Positions 7,934 through 15,174 of a stretch of 47,669 bases of DNA are shown piece after piece. A program made the position numbers and the translations under genes. This stretch comes from Snodgrassella gandavensis (GTDB lineage Bacteria; Pseudomonadota; Gammaproteobacteria; Burkholderiales; Neisseriaceae): positions 1-47,669 of the forward strand of contig NZ_CAJZCE010000016.1 in NCBI RefSeq assembly GCF_914768025.1, read 5' to 3'. The notes below the pieces were generated by a model that did no database searches, was not told where the DNA came from, and saw only the letters and a program-made list of their open reading frames with translations. Position 1 is the stretch's first letter. Each line of letters begins with the position of its first letter.

Positions 7934-8135
7934 ATACTAGAGCCTTTGCTGGACATAAATCATGGCACATTGAGCAACCATCACAATTTTTATCAAAATT
8001 ATACGGAATACTTTTAAACGAGTTACAAGTAACCATATTTTCACATATATTACATTTAACGCATTTATCCTCTAATAGCGTATAACAATATTGATTCTTA
8101 ATCAATTTTAGATAATTAAAATGGAATATCATCAT
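7920..8135 (-). CDS. Small two-cluster (2x[4Fe-4S]-type) ferredoxin
   Basis: About 71 residues with two cysteine sets: C25xxC28xxC31xxxxxC37 and C51xxC54xxC57xxxC61-P. The second is the classical bacterial ferredoxin motif ending in CP. The protein would carry electrons, plausibly to the radical SAM enzyme two genes downstream. The open frame runs back through ssb, but that part is an out-of-frame shadow (His/Arg-rich). The plausible starts are the tandem ATGs at 8135 and 8132, inside the last codons of ssb and in another frame. Translation would thus depend on ribosomes finishing ssb. It could also be the C-terminal remnant of a larger iron-sulphur protein cut by insertion at the ssb stop. 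The Cys motifs are clear; the start is uncertain. Confidence 0.7.
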   Translation of the reverse strand: MMIFHFNYLKLIKNQYCYTLLEDKCVKCNICENMVTCNSFKSIPYNFDKNCDGCSMCHDLCPAKALVYDIH

Positions 8136-8649
8136 CAATATCATCCACTGGCGCCGGTGTGGGTGCTGGCCGTGGTGCCTGACGGCGTGGTGCCGCCGGT
8201 GGTGGGCTGGAAGCAGCAGGTGCAGCATCATAACCGCCCTGACTATAGTTGTTGCCACCCTGTGCATAATCAGCACCGCCACCTGTTTGGTCATAGCCGC
8301 CACCAGCACTGGTGCCATCATTACGGCTTCCCAACATTTTCATTTCATTGCCGATGATGTCGTAAGCAGTGCGTTCGATACCATCTTTACCGCTGTATTT
8401 ACGGCTTTGAATACGACCTTCGATATACACCTGACTACCTTTACGCAGATACTGGCTGGCTATTTCACCCAGTTTGCCAAACAGGGTAATGTTGTGCCAT
8501 TCGGTACGGGTCTGGCGCTCACCATTGCGGTCACGCCATTGTTCATCAGTAGCGATGGAGAAGTTGGTTACTGCATCGCCGCTAGGCATATATCGCGTTT
8601 CAGGGTCTCGACCCAAACGGCCAACCAGGATGACTTTATTAACAGACAT
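8116..8649 (-). CDS. ssb: Single-stranded DNA-binding protein
   Basis: A 177-residue SSB. The OB-fold domain covers about residues 1-110 ([39 protein letters not shown] and [11 protein letters not shown] are conserved). It is followed by a Gly/Gln/Asn-rich then Pro/Ala-rich linker and the acidic tip DDIDDDIPF that recruits replication and repair partners. It coats single-stranded DNA as a tetramer in replication, recombination and natural transformation. Length is normal for the family. The gene lies 80 bases downstream of a lytic transglycosylase gene. Its 3' end is overlapped by the ferredoxin gene of the AT-rich trio, and no terminator is visible after its stop codon, so read-through into the trio is likely. 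Confidence 0.97.
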   Translation of the reverse strand: MSVNKVILVGRLGRDPETRYMPSGDAVTNFSIATDEQWRDRNGERQTRTEWHNITLFGKLGEIASQYLRKGSQVYIEGRIQSRKYSGKDGIERTAYDIIGNEMKMLGSRNDGTSAGGGYDQTGGGADYAQGGNNYSQGGYDAAPAASSPPPAAPRRQAPRPAPTPAPVDDIDDDIPF

Positions 8650-8729
8650 GGTGGTTTCCTAATAATGAATACAGGTGGTCTTTCCAGACAACCCGTGTTA
8701 AAAAGATTATCTTTGTTACAGAATAGTTA

Positions 8730-9353
8730 TTACGCCCATTGCCAGTGCCGCTGCCACGCACTGATAACAGCATTTGAATAAGTAGTACGGCCCAAACTGC
8801 CATTATAACGCGCCAGTGCTCTGGCCATATTACCATTCTCTCGATTTCGATAATAACGCAGGATGGTGCAGCCATAACGTAAGTTAGTGCGAATATCGAA
8901 TAAGTTATGTTCCGGCCGGCCAATCTGTTTCACCCAGAATGGCATTACCTGCATCAGTCCGCGTGCCCCTACTCCAGAAATAGCATATTGGCGAAAACGG
9001 CTTTCTACTTCAATCAGCCCCAGTATCACCTGTGTATCCAGACCAGCACGCATCGCTTCATACTGGATGTTGGTGAGCAAACGCTTACGTGCATAATCAT
9101 CTGAAACATATGGCGCAAGCCGTGTCGACATGGCATTTAACCAGCGGCTGGCTTCTGCCGGCGATGCAAAAATCAGTCGCGGTGGGTTGGCATTATTGAC
9201 TGCATTGCGCATGATGGAAGTTACATCATCAGCAAGCGTTTCTTCGCGTTGCGCGCCTGCCAGTGCCATACGTGGCATGGCTACACCGAGCATGGCAGCG
9301 CTGCCAGTCAGTAATAACTGGCGTCGCGATACAGTTTTACTTCTGCGCTGCAT
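8730..9353 (-). CDS. Lytic transglycosylase (SLT domain)
   Basis: A 207-residue periplasmic murein-cleaving enzyme. The N-terminus has a twin-arginine-like signal (SRRQLLLTGSAAMLGVAM) ending near ALAGA. The SLT domain covers about residues 98-195. The catalytic Glu is E117 in EVESRF, followed by AISGVGARGLMQVMP and the LARYNGS segment, all hallmarks of soluble lytic transglycosylase-like enzymes. It cleaves the MurNAc-GlcNAc bond to make 1,6-anhydromuropeptides, the products fed into cell-wall recycling; amgK in this window belongs to that recycling. It is on the same strand as ssb and has its own upstream region of about 170 bases before a bidirectional terminator. That region includes a perfect 12-bp palindrome. 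Confidence 0.92.
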   Translation of the reverse strand: MQRRSKTVSRRQLLLTGSAAMLGVAMPRMALAGAQREETLADDVTSIMRNAVNNANPPRLIFASPAEASRWLNAMSTRLAPYVSDDYARKRLLTNIQYEAMRAGLDTQVILGLIEVESRFRQYAISGVGARGLMQVMPFWVKQIGRPEHNLFDIRTNLRYGCTILRYYRNRENGNMARALARYNGSLGRTTYSNAVISAWQRHWQWA

Positions 9354-9401
9354 ATGAATTAATTCCGGTTATGTACAGCATATAAACTGGTTTGAAAGTT
9401 G

Positions 9402-9413
9402 ATTGTATACAAT
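9402..9413. promoter_or_regulatory. Perfect 12-bp palindrome upstream of the lytic transglycosylase
   Basis: ATTGTATACAAT at 9402-9413 is a perfect palindrome about 50 bases before the transglycosylase start. Its TTGTATACAA core resembles operators of GntR-type regulators. Function is inferred from position and symmetry only. Confidence 0.3.
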
Positions 9414-9524
9414 TGTAATCGATTATTTTAAATCAGGTTAGCAAGATTAAAGATTATGCAATCAATTTGTGGTTTAACAGAATGATTTCAGCACAGAATA
9501 ATAAATGTCAGACAACTGCTTTTA

Positions 9525-9563
9525 ATGCAAAAAAGCCGATGTTTAACATTGGCTTTTTTGCAT
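9525..9563. terminator. Bidirectional Rho-independent terminator
   Basis: An inverted repeat with arms ATGCAAAAAAGCC and GGCTTTTTTGCAT encloses a short, partly paired centre. The A-run on one side and T-run on the other make it work on either strand. It lies just after the last gene of the mla group (minus strand) and separates it from the lytic transglycosylase gene. Confidence 0.8.
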
Positions 9564-9579
9564 AGACAATAATACTGGT

Positions 9580-9942
9580 TTAATTCAGGGCAATAGGCAC
9601 GAATGCTTCACGTGCCAGTTCTTCCTGTGCCAGATCGGTTACCACTGTTGAAATTTGTACTCCAAACCAGTCCTTAAAATTATCTAAGCTTAAAGTTGGC
9701 CATAAGCTTTCATCCTCGCACCAGTCAGCCAGTTCAGCTGCAAAGATATCCTGATAGCGCTGTTCAATTTCAGCCCACAAATCATCAATATCCTCGTAGG
9801 CAGAAGTCAAATAGGCATTGGCATCCTGCTGTAAACTCTCTAATGATAACTGTTCCTGATCAATATCGGGCAGGTTTTGTAACCATGCCCAAAATGGTTC
9901 AAGTGGAACAAGCAAAAATACACTGCGGTTAACTTCAAACAT
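9580..9942 (-). CDS. Conserved-looking hypothetical acidic protein
   Basis: A 120-residue very acidic cytoplasmic protein rich in Trp, Leu and Glu (FWAWLQNLPDIDQEQL, DDLWAEIEQRY, LADWCEDESLWP), with no signal peptide and no recognised domain. Codon use and composition match the core genes, so it is probably an old chromosomal gene. It follows mlaA by 73 bases on the same strand and is closed by the terminator at 9525-9563, so it is likely the last gene of the mla transcript. Function is unknown; co-transcription with Mla genes is the only clue. Confidence 0.75.
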   Translation of the reverse strand: MFEVNRSVFLLVPLEPFWAWLQNLPDIDQEQLSLESLQQDANAYLTSAYEDIDDLWAEIEQRYQDIFAAELADWCEDESLWPTLSLDNFKDWFGVQISTVVTDLAQEELAREAFVPIALN

Positions 9943-10015
9943 GATTGCATTCCTGTTGTAATACGACCTGAATTTCAGTTACTGGTTTAAACTCCAGCAA
10001 TGCCTGCACTCATGC

Positions 10016-10933
10016 TTAGTACACACTCCAGTAAGGCTGGCTTGCTGAAGTGGCCGTAGCAGGTAGTGTTGTAGTATTCGTATATTTGGCTGCTACTGGT
10101 TCAGTTGTTACAGGCATACTGCCACTGGCAGATGCTGAGTTTTTTTCTCCAGTATCAGTAGGTTTATCTGCCGAAGCTGGTTGTGCACTAGTGTTATCAC
10201 TATTTGGTGCCACCAAGCTGTCGATATCATCATCCTCATCTTCATCGGCAGGAAATAATGTGCCACCCACCTGCCTGTTACGCAGTTTCATATACACATC
10301 ACGCATATAGGTATAGCGATCTAGCGCAGCATCATTCAGGCTGTCGGTTACATCCAGCAATGCCTCACGTGTAGCAATACCATTTAAGCCGGCAGTGCTC
10401 CAGCGCACAGTATTATCTTTGAAGATAGCATTTTCTATCGGAAACGCATCAGTGATGGTGCTACCAATACTGTCGCGTACAGTTGACGGGCCTAAAATCG
10501 GATAAATGAAGTAATTGCTGTTTTTCCAGCCCCATGAGGCAAAAGTATCACCAAGTGTATTTTTGTTATTCGGAATCTGGCCGGCATCAGCAATATTCAG
10601 CAAACCACCTAAACCAAAAGTGCTATTGATACCAACGCGTACAAAATCTGTACTGGCCTTTTCAATATCCAGCCGCAACAGATTACTGCCGAAGCTAACT
10701 ACATCACGCAGATTATTGAAGAAGTTATTTACGCCGGTGCGTACGGGTGAAGGTGTGACTTTACGGTAACCACGAGCTACCGGTGTCATGATATAACGAT
10801 CCAGATGATCGTTAATATTGAACATTACCCGGTTATATCCTTCGTACGGGTCTTTATAGGTCTGTTCTTCGGCCCAGCCTACCTGACTCAGGCATAATAG
10901 CAGTGTAGCTGCCAGCAATTTTTTTTTACTCAT
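10016..10933 (-). CDS. mlaA: MlaA/VacJ family outer-membrane phospholipid-removal protein
   Basis: A 305-residue protein. An N-terminal signal sequence (MSKKKLLAATLLLCLSQVGWA) is followed by the MlaA domain (about 27-235). Family words seen are DPYEGYNRVMFNIND, ARGYRKVTPSPVRTGVNNFF, GGLLNIADAGQIP, GDTFASWG and YFIYPILGPSTVRDS. A low-complexity Ser/Thr/Ala/Pro tail covers about 240-305. MlaA takes mislocalised phospholipids from the outer leaflet of the outer membrane and passes them to MlaC. Unlike the E. coli lipoprotein, the only signal-region Cys (C14) is preceded by Leu, so there is no canonical lipobox, and cleavage after WA by signal peptidase I looks more likely. The start overlaps the end of mlaB by 4 bases. 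Confidence 0.93.
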   Translation of the reverse strand: MSKKKLLAATLLLCLSQVGWAEEQTYKDPYEGYNRVMFNINDHLDRYIMTPVARGYRKVTPSPVRTGVNNFFNNLRDVVSFGSNLLRLDIEKASTDFVRVGINSTFGLGGLLNIADAGQIPNNKNTLGDTFASWGWKNSNYFIYPILGPSTVRDSIGSTITDAFPIENAIFKDNTVRWSTAGLNGIATREALLDVTDSLNDAALDRYTYMRDVYMKLRNRQVGGTLFPADEDEDDDIDSLVAPNSDNTSAQPASADKPTDTGEKNSASASGSMPVTTEPVAAKYTNTTTLPATATSASQPYWSVY

Positions 10934-11214
10934 TGTAATGATTCCTCTACGCCGTAAAGTGCCATCAGGGTAATCAGCCCTGCTGGTACTCCGGCGATGT
11001 GCAACATGAATTTTTGTCTACGCGCCAATCGCTTTGCCGCCACTAATAAGGCCACACATGCTGAATCGGCTTCGGTGACACCACTGACATCCACTTTTTC
11101 AATGCCGGCATTCTGGATACAGTCACAAAATCGCTTGTAATCGTTTTCCCCTACTGTACTCATGGTTACCTTATCATGAATCATCAGGGTTTTACCCTGC
11201 ACGGTGGTTTGCAT
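10930..11214 (-). CDS. mlaB: MlaB STAS-domain protein of the Mla ABC transporter
   Basis: A 94-residue cytoplasmic STAS-domain protein. The central segment KVDVSGVTEADSACVALLV carries the DSA-type motif typical of MlaB and anti-anti-sigma-like folds. MlaB binds the MlaF ATPase and is needed for activity of the MlaFEDB complex. It lies between mlaC (2 bases upstream) and mlaA (4-base overlap), the standard place in this operon. The short length agrees with family members, which are about 95-100 residues. Confidence 0.88.
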   Translation of the reverse strand: MQTTVQGKTLMIHDKVTMSTVGENDYKRFCDCIQNAGIEKVDVSGVTEADSACVALLVAAKRLARRQKFMLHIAGVPAGLITLMALYGVEESLQ

Positions 11215-11216
11215 GG

Positions 11217-11819
11217 TTATTTATCGTTTTTAGCACGTAAATCAGCTACCAGACCATCAATACCTTTCTGGCTGATGGTTTGATTAAACTGGTTACGGTA
11301 TACGGTAACCAGACTGGCACCTTCAACGGCGACATTGTAAATGCGGTACATGCTACCAGCCTGATACATGGTGTAATCCATGCGTACTGGTTTGCTGTTA
11401 GGTGTGGTGATATCTACACGCACAATGATTTCACGCCCATTTTTATTCACTACCGGATTACTGTAAACGTTTGCTTTGGCATTTCTGAATTTCAACATGG
11501 TACCGGAGTAAGTACGAATCAACAGGGTTTTAAATTCCTGAGTCAGCGCCTGCTGCTGTGCTGGGGTGGCTGTACGCCATGGTGCACCTACAGCCAGTGC
11601 AGTCATGCGCTCAAAGTCAAAATAGGGAATGGCATAGTTTTCAGCCTGACGGCGCACTTGATCGTCATTTTTTCCATTAGCTGCGCTCAAAATATTCAAT
11701 ACCTGAGTGGCATTATCCTTTAGCTGGCTTACTGCCTGCTGTGGCGAAGCAAAAGCCATGCTGATGCTCATAATACCAATGCTTAATATACCCAGTAACG
11801 TAGATTTGTTCAGTTTCAT
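11217..11819 (-). CDS. mlaC: MlaC periplasmic phospholipid shuttle
   Basis: About 200 residues: a signal peptide (MKLNKSTLLGILSIGIMSIS, cleaved after AFA) and the Tol_Tol_Ttg2 domain (YAIPYFDFERMTALAVGAPW, RTYSGTMLKFRNAKA, YRIYNVAVEGASLVTVYRNQF). MlaC carries phospholipid between MlaA in the outer membrane and MlaD in the inner membrane. The open frame could begin at a TTG at 11834, but the ATG at 11819 has GAAGGA eight bases upstream and gives a normal signal peptide, so it is preferred. The gene lies 50 bases after mlaD and 2 bases before mlaB. Confidence 0.94.
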   Translation of the reverse strand: MKLNKSTLLGILSIGIMSISMAFASPQQAVSQLKDNATQVLNILSAANGKNDDQVRRQAENYAIPYFDFERMTALAVGAPWRTATPAQQQALTQEFKTLLIRTYSGTMLKFRNAKANVYSNPVVNKNGREIIVRVDITTPNSKPVRMDYTMYQAGSMYRIYNVAVEGASLVTVYRNQFNQTISQKGIDGLVADLRAKNDK

Positions 11820-11869
11820 TGTATATTCCTTCAATTAAATATATTGTGTGTTTATCTGCTGCTATTTTT

Positions 11870-12382
11870 TTACTCACTGGCCGAAGCTGCAGTACTGTCT
11901 ATTTGTTTGTTATTGCCTTTGGCGTTACCCTCAGCAAAGCTGGTCATAAATTTACCGATCAATTGTTCCAGTACCAAAGCAGAACTGGTAATGGTAATGG
12001 TGTCACCATCGGCCAGACTATCCGGATCTCCGCCCTGCTCCAGCCCAATGTACTGATCGCCAAGTAGACCAGAAGTCAGAATCTGCGCAGAAGTATCGCT
12101 ACTAAACTGGTACTGTTTATCAATTTTTAAAGTTACTTTAGCCCAATAAGTTTTGGGATCGAGGACAATTTTGTCAACCCGCCCTACTACCACTCCGGCA
12201 GCTTTGACGGGAGCCTGTGCTTTCAGCCCGCCAATATCGCTGAATGAAGCTGATAAAGTATATGTGGGTTGGGAGGAACCAATACCATTACCACCAGCTA
12301 CGCGAAAAGATAAAAATAGGATTGCCACTATGCCTATTAAAACGAATAGACCAACCAGCATTTCCAGACTGTTTTTTTTCAT
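11870..12382 (-). CDS. mlaD: MlaD MCE-domain phospholipid-binding protein
   Basis: A 170-residue protein. One N-terminal membrane helix (about 8-28, EMLVGLFVLIGIVAILFLSF) is followed by a single MCE domain (about 40-118, with FSDIGGLKAQAPVKAAGVVV and SGLLGDQYIGLEQGG). A short helical tail (VLEQLIGKFM) ends low-complexity. MlaD forms the hexameric periplasmic ring on the MlaFEB transporter and exchanges lipid with MlaC. Length is typical. It sits between mlaE (24 bases upstream) and mlaC. Confidence 0.95.
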   Translation of the reverse strand: MKKNSLEMLVGLFVLIGIVAILFLSFRVAGGNGIGSSQPTYTLSASFSDIGGLKAQAPVKAAGVVVGRVDKIVLDPKTYWAKVTLKIDKQYQFSSDTSAQILTSGLLGDQYIGLEQGGDPDSLADGDTITITSSALVLEQLIGKFMTSFAEGNAKGNNKQIDSTAASASE

Positions 12383-12406
12383 ATCATTACCCTGTTAATC
12401 TGTATC

Positions 12407-13186
12407 TTATTTGGTAAACATTAGAGCTGTCAGCATAAAATCCACTGCCAGAATAGTCAGAGAGCTGGATACTACAGTACGTGTATTGGCACGCAAAATG
12501 CCTTCTGAAGTAGGCTTTGCATAAAAGCCCTGATAAACCGCAATCAGAGTGACTACCACGCCAAACACTAGTGATTTAATCAGGCCGTTTACGACATCAT
12601 AATGAAAATCCAGATTATTCTGCATTTGTCCCCAGAACACACCGCTGTCCATACCAAAATATTTTACGCCAATCAGATAAGCACCATATACGCCAGCCAC
12701 ATTAAATATAGAGGCCAGTAAAGGCATGGAAAACACACCAGCCCAGAAGCGCGGAGCCACCACCCGTGCCACTGGGTCAATAGCCATGACATTCATTGCT
12801 TCCAGCTGCTCAGTGGTTTTCATCAAACCAATCTCGCTGGTCATTGCGCCACCCGCACTGCTGGCAAACAGAATTGCCGCAAGTACAGGCCCCAGTTCCC
12901 GCAGCATGGCAGCCGCCACCATATAGCCAAGGATATCGGCCGATTTGAATTTGGCCAACTGCGTATAGGCCTGCAAGCCTAGCACCATACCGACAAACAG
13001 CCCAGATACAGCAATAATGATGATCGAGAGAACACCGGAAAAGTACATTTGCCGGATCATCAGGCCCGGGCGACGTAAAACAGTGCCACTGCGCAACAGG
13101 GCGGCAAACAGGAATAATGTTGCACGCCCCAGATGCTGGACAAAACTCAGGGTTTTTGCACCCAGTTGCTCAATTGCTTTCATCAC
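12407..13186 (-). CDS. mlaE: MlaE permease of the Mla ABC transporter
   Basis: A 259-residue inner-membrane permease of the MlaE family with about five or six membrane segments. Conserved words include LGPVLAAILFASSAGGAMTS, EIGLMKTTEQLEAMNVMAID, VVAPRFWAGVFSMPLL and the C-terminal VSSSLTILAVDFMLTALMF. It forms the transmembrane channel of the complex with MlaF, MlaD and MlaB. Its start overlaps the mlaF stop by 4 bases (ATGA), so translation is coupled. Confidence 0.96.
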   Translation of the reverse strand: MMKAIEQLGAKTLSFVQHLGRATLFLFAALLRSGTVLRRPGLMIRQMYFSGVLSIIIIAVSGLFVGMVLGLQAYTQLAKFKSADILGYMVAAAMLRELGPVLAAILFASSAGGAMTSEIGLMKTTEQLEAMNVMAIDPVARVVAPRFWAGVFSMPLLASIFNVAGVYGAYLIGVKYFGMDSGVFWGQMQNNLDFHYDVVNGLIKSLVFGVVVTLIAVYQGFYAKPTSEGILRANTRTVVSSSLTILAVDFMLTALMFTK

Positions 13187-13983
13187 GCGATGTTTAAATC
13201 CTGTTGTAAGGTGGTGGTTACCGGATAGCGGAATGCTACCGGCCCGTCAGCCTGCCCATGAATAAACTGATTTATCCATGGTGAATCCAGTTCACGCATT
13301 TCTTGTGGAGAACCGGAAAAAATAATCTCGCCATGTGCCAGAAATACCACATGGCTGGCAATATCCAAAGATTGCTGAATATCGTGTGTCACCATGACAC
13401 TTGTGGTTTGCAAAGCGTTGTTGATTTTACTTACCAAGCTGGCTATCACGCCAAGTGAAATCGGATCCAGTCCGGTAAATGGTTCATCATATAATAATAG
13501 TGCTGGGTCTAGTGCAATGGTGCGTGCCAGTGCCACTCGGCGTGACATGCCGCCGGAAAGCTCGGATGGCATTAAGCTCTCTACTCCGCGTAAACCCACT
13601 GCATTCAGCTTCATGGTTACCAGATCATGAATCATACTTTCTGGTAAATCGGTGTGCTCCCGCATCGGAAAAGCCACATTATCGAAAACAGATAAATCCG
13701 TAAACAGGGCGCCAAACTGAAACAGTACACCCATGTTGCGGCGGTGGTGATACAACTCTTCACGACTAAATTTGGCAATATCGCGGCCATTAATCAGTAC
13801 CTGCCCCTGCTGTGCGGTAATCTGGCCGGTAATCAGGCGCAATAATGTGGTTTTACCACTACCGGAACTACCCATAATAGCAGTGAAGCTACCCTGTTCT
13901 AGTTTAAAATTAATGTTTTTCAGAATGGAGCGATCGCCATAAGCGAAGCTCACATCTTTCATTTCAATAAACGGCGTCGCCAT
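13183..13983 (-). CDS. mlaF: MlaF ATPase of the Mla ABC transporter
   Basis: About 266 residues, an ABC ATPase with Walker A GSSGSGKTT, Q-loop region LFQFGALF, signature LSGGMSRRVALAR, Walker B LLLYDEPFTGLDP and a switch His in MVTHD. It powers phospholipid transport by MlaFEDB. The frame is open to a TTG at 14010, but the ATG at 13983 (MATPFIEMKDVSFAYG) is aligned with the family and has GGGA nine bases upstream. An ATG at 13998 is an alternative. It heads the mla genes, 76 bases after pdxA on the same strand. The extended C-terminal tail (QADGPVAFRYPVTTT) is usual for MlaF, where it contacts the partner subunit. Confidence 0.95.
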   Translation of the reverse strand: MATPFIEMKDVSFAYGDRSILKNINFKLEQGSFTAIMGSSGSGKTTLLRLITGQITAQQGQVLINGRDIAKFSREELYHHRRNMGVLFQFGALFTDLSVFDNVAFPMREHTDLPESMIHDLVTMKLNAVGLRGVESLMPSELSGGMSRRVALARTIALDPALLLYDEPFTGLDPISLGVIASLVSKINNALQTTSVMVTHDIQQSLDIASHVVFLAHGEIIFSGSPQEMRELDSPWINQFIHGQADGPVAFRYPVTTTLQQDLNIA

Positions 13984-14059
13984 ATTGAGATTTCCCATGC
14001 CGTATAGCAATTTAGATTTTATGATGTCTGCCGGTATTTATCAAATACGTGTGAGCACA

Positions 14060-15055
14060 CTAATTAAGCTTCCAGTGCTGGCTCATACCAAGTGCGGTAT
14101 TAATTGCCGCAAACAGGCTGCTACTGGTGGCTTTACCTGTAGCAGCAAGATCCAGTGCTGTGCCATGATCCACTGAAGTCCGGATAAAAGGCAATCCCAG
14201 GGTAATATTCACCCCTTCACCAAAACTTGCATACTTTAATACTGGTAAACCCTGATCATGATACATGGCCAAAACGGCATCAGCCTGCTTGAGCATAAAA
14301 GACTGAAACAGGGTATCTGCCGGGAATGGTCCGGTGATTTTCATGCCTTGCTGCTGTAACTGCTGGATTACCGGCATAATAATGTTATTTTCCTCATGCC
14401 CCAGATGGCCGTTTTCACCGGCATGTGGATTGAGTCCGGCAACCAGAATACGTGGCTGTGGCAAGCCAAATTTTTGCTGTAAATCGCGATGCAGAATGAT
14501 TAATACTTCAGTTAAAAGCTCTTTTGTTAAGGTATCTGCTACGTTTCGTAGCGGTAAATGGGTAGTAGCCAAGGCCACTTTCAGACCACCGCCGGCAAGC
14601 ATCATCACTACCTGTGGTGTTGCACTTTTGGCCGCCAGATATTCGGTGTGGCCGCTAAAATGGATACCACTGTCGTTGATAACTCCTTTATGCACCGGAG
14701 CAGTTACCATGGCCGCAAATTCACCCTGTTGAATACCAATATACGCTCTATCTAGCAACTGCAATACATAAGCGGCATTGTGCACATTTAATATTCCGGC
14801 TTGCGCTGCTACCTGAATTGGAATGTGACAAACTTCCAGTGTCCCGGGTACAGATTTACCATCAGGCTGATAAAGCCGGATAGTTATATTTTTACCCAGT
14901 AGTGCCGCCCGCTTCTGTAATAGCGGCATATCCCCCAATACCACTATGCGTACCGGTAATGCACAGACAGCCAGATCCAAGCAAATGTCGGGGCCGATGC
15001 CTGCTGGTTCACCACTGGTAACAGCAATAACTGGCTGGTTATTCATGTGATACAT
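14060..15055 (-). CDS. pdxA: 4-hydroxythreonine-4-phosphate dehydrogenase
   Basis: A 331-residue PdxA enzyme. It oxidises 4-phosphohydroxy-L-threonine with NAD in vitamin B6 synthesis, and the product condenses with 1-deoxyxylulose-5-phosphate via PdxJ. Family segments seen are GEPAGIGPDICLDLA, the metal/substrate region VTAPVHKGVIND with FSGHTEYLA, LNPHAGENGHLGHEE, MYHDQGLPVLKY and IRTSVDHGTALDLAATG. The conserved His residues in SGHTE, NPHAGE and YHDQG are present. The start is at 15055 or the second ATG at 15046 (MNNQPVIAV). It lies 119 bases after surA on the same strand; lptD-surA-pdxA is a widespread proteobacterial order. Confidence 0.96.
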   Translation of the reverse strand: MYHMNNQPVIAVTSGEPAGIGPDICLDLAVCALPVRIVVLGDMPLLQKRAALLGKNITIRLYQPDGKSVPGTLEVCHIPIQVAAQAGILNVHNAAYVLQLLDRAYIGIQQGEFAAMVTAPVHKGVINDSGIHFSGHTEYLAAKSATPQVVMMLAGGGLKVALATTHLPLRNVADTLTKELLTEVLIILHRDLQQKFGLPQPRILVAGLNPHAGENGHLGHEENNIIMPVIQQLQQQGMKITGPFPADTLFQSFMLKQADAVLAMYHDQGLPVLKYASFGEGVNITLGLPFIRTSVDHGTALDLAATGKATSSSLFAAINTALGMSQHWKLN

Positions 15056-15174
15056 ATCAGTATTCTGTCTGCAGTAACTACTGGAGTGTCAATAAAACAC
15101 CGTTTACAGCCAGAATGCAAAGAACAGTTGCTAATCTGGCTGCTAAATGTGTGGATTAACCTGCATCCAATTCA

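Noticed and set aside
8136-8321. N-terminal extension of the ferredoxin frame through ssb
   Set aside because: The extension is His/Arg/Met-rich and exactly overlies the SSB linker in another frame, so it is a shadow; only the part from 8135 down has ferredoxin motifs.
8121-8781. Several plus-strand ORFs opposite ssb and its upstream region
   Set aside because: They mirror the strong codon pattern of ssb and the transglycosylase gene; no family resemblance or start signals.
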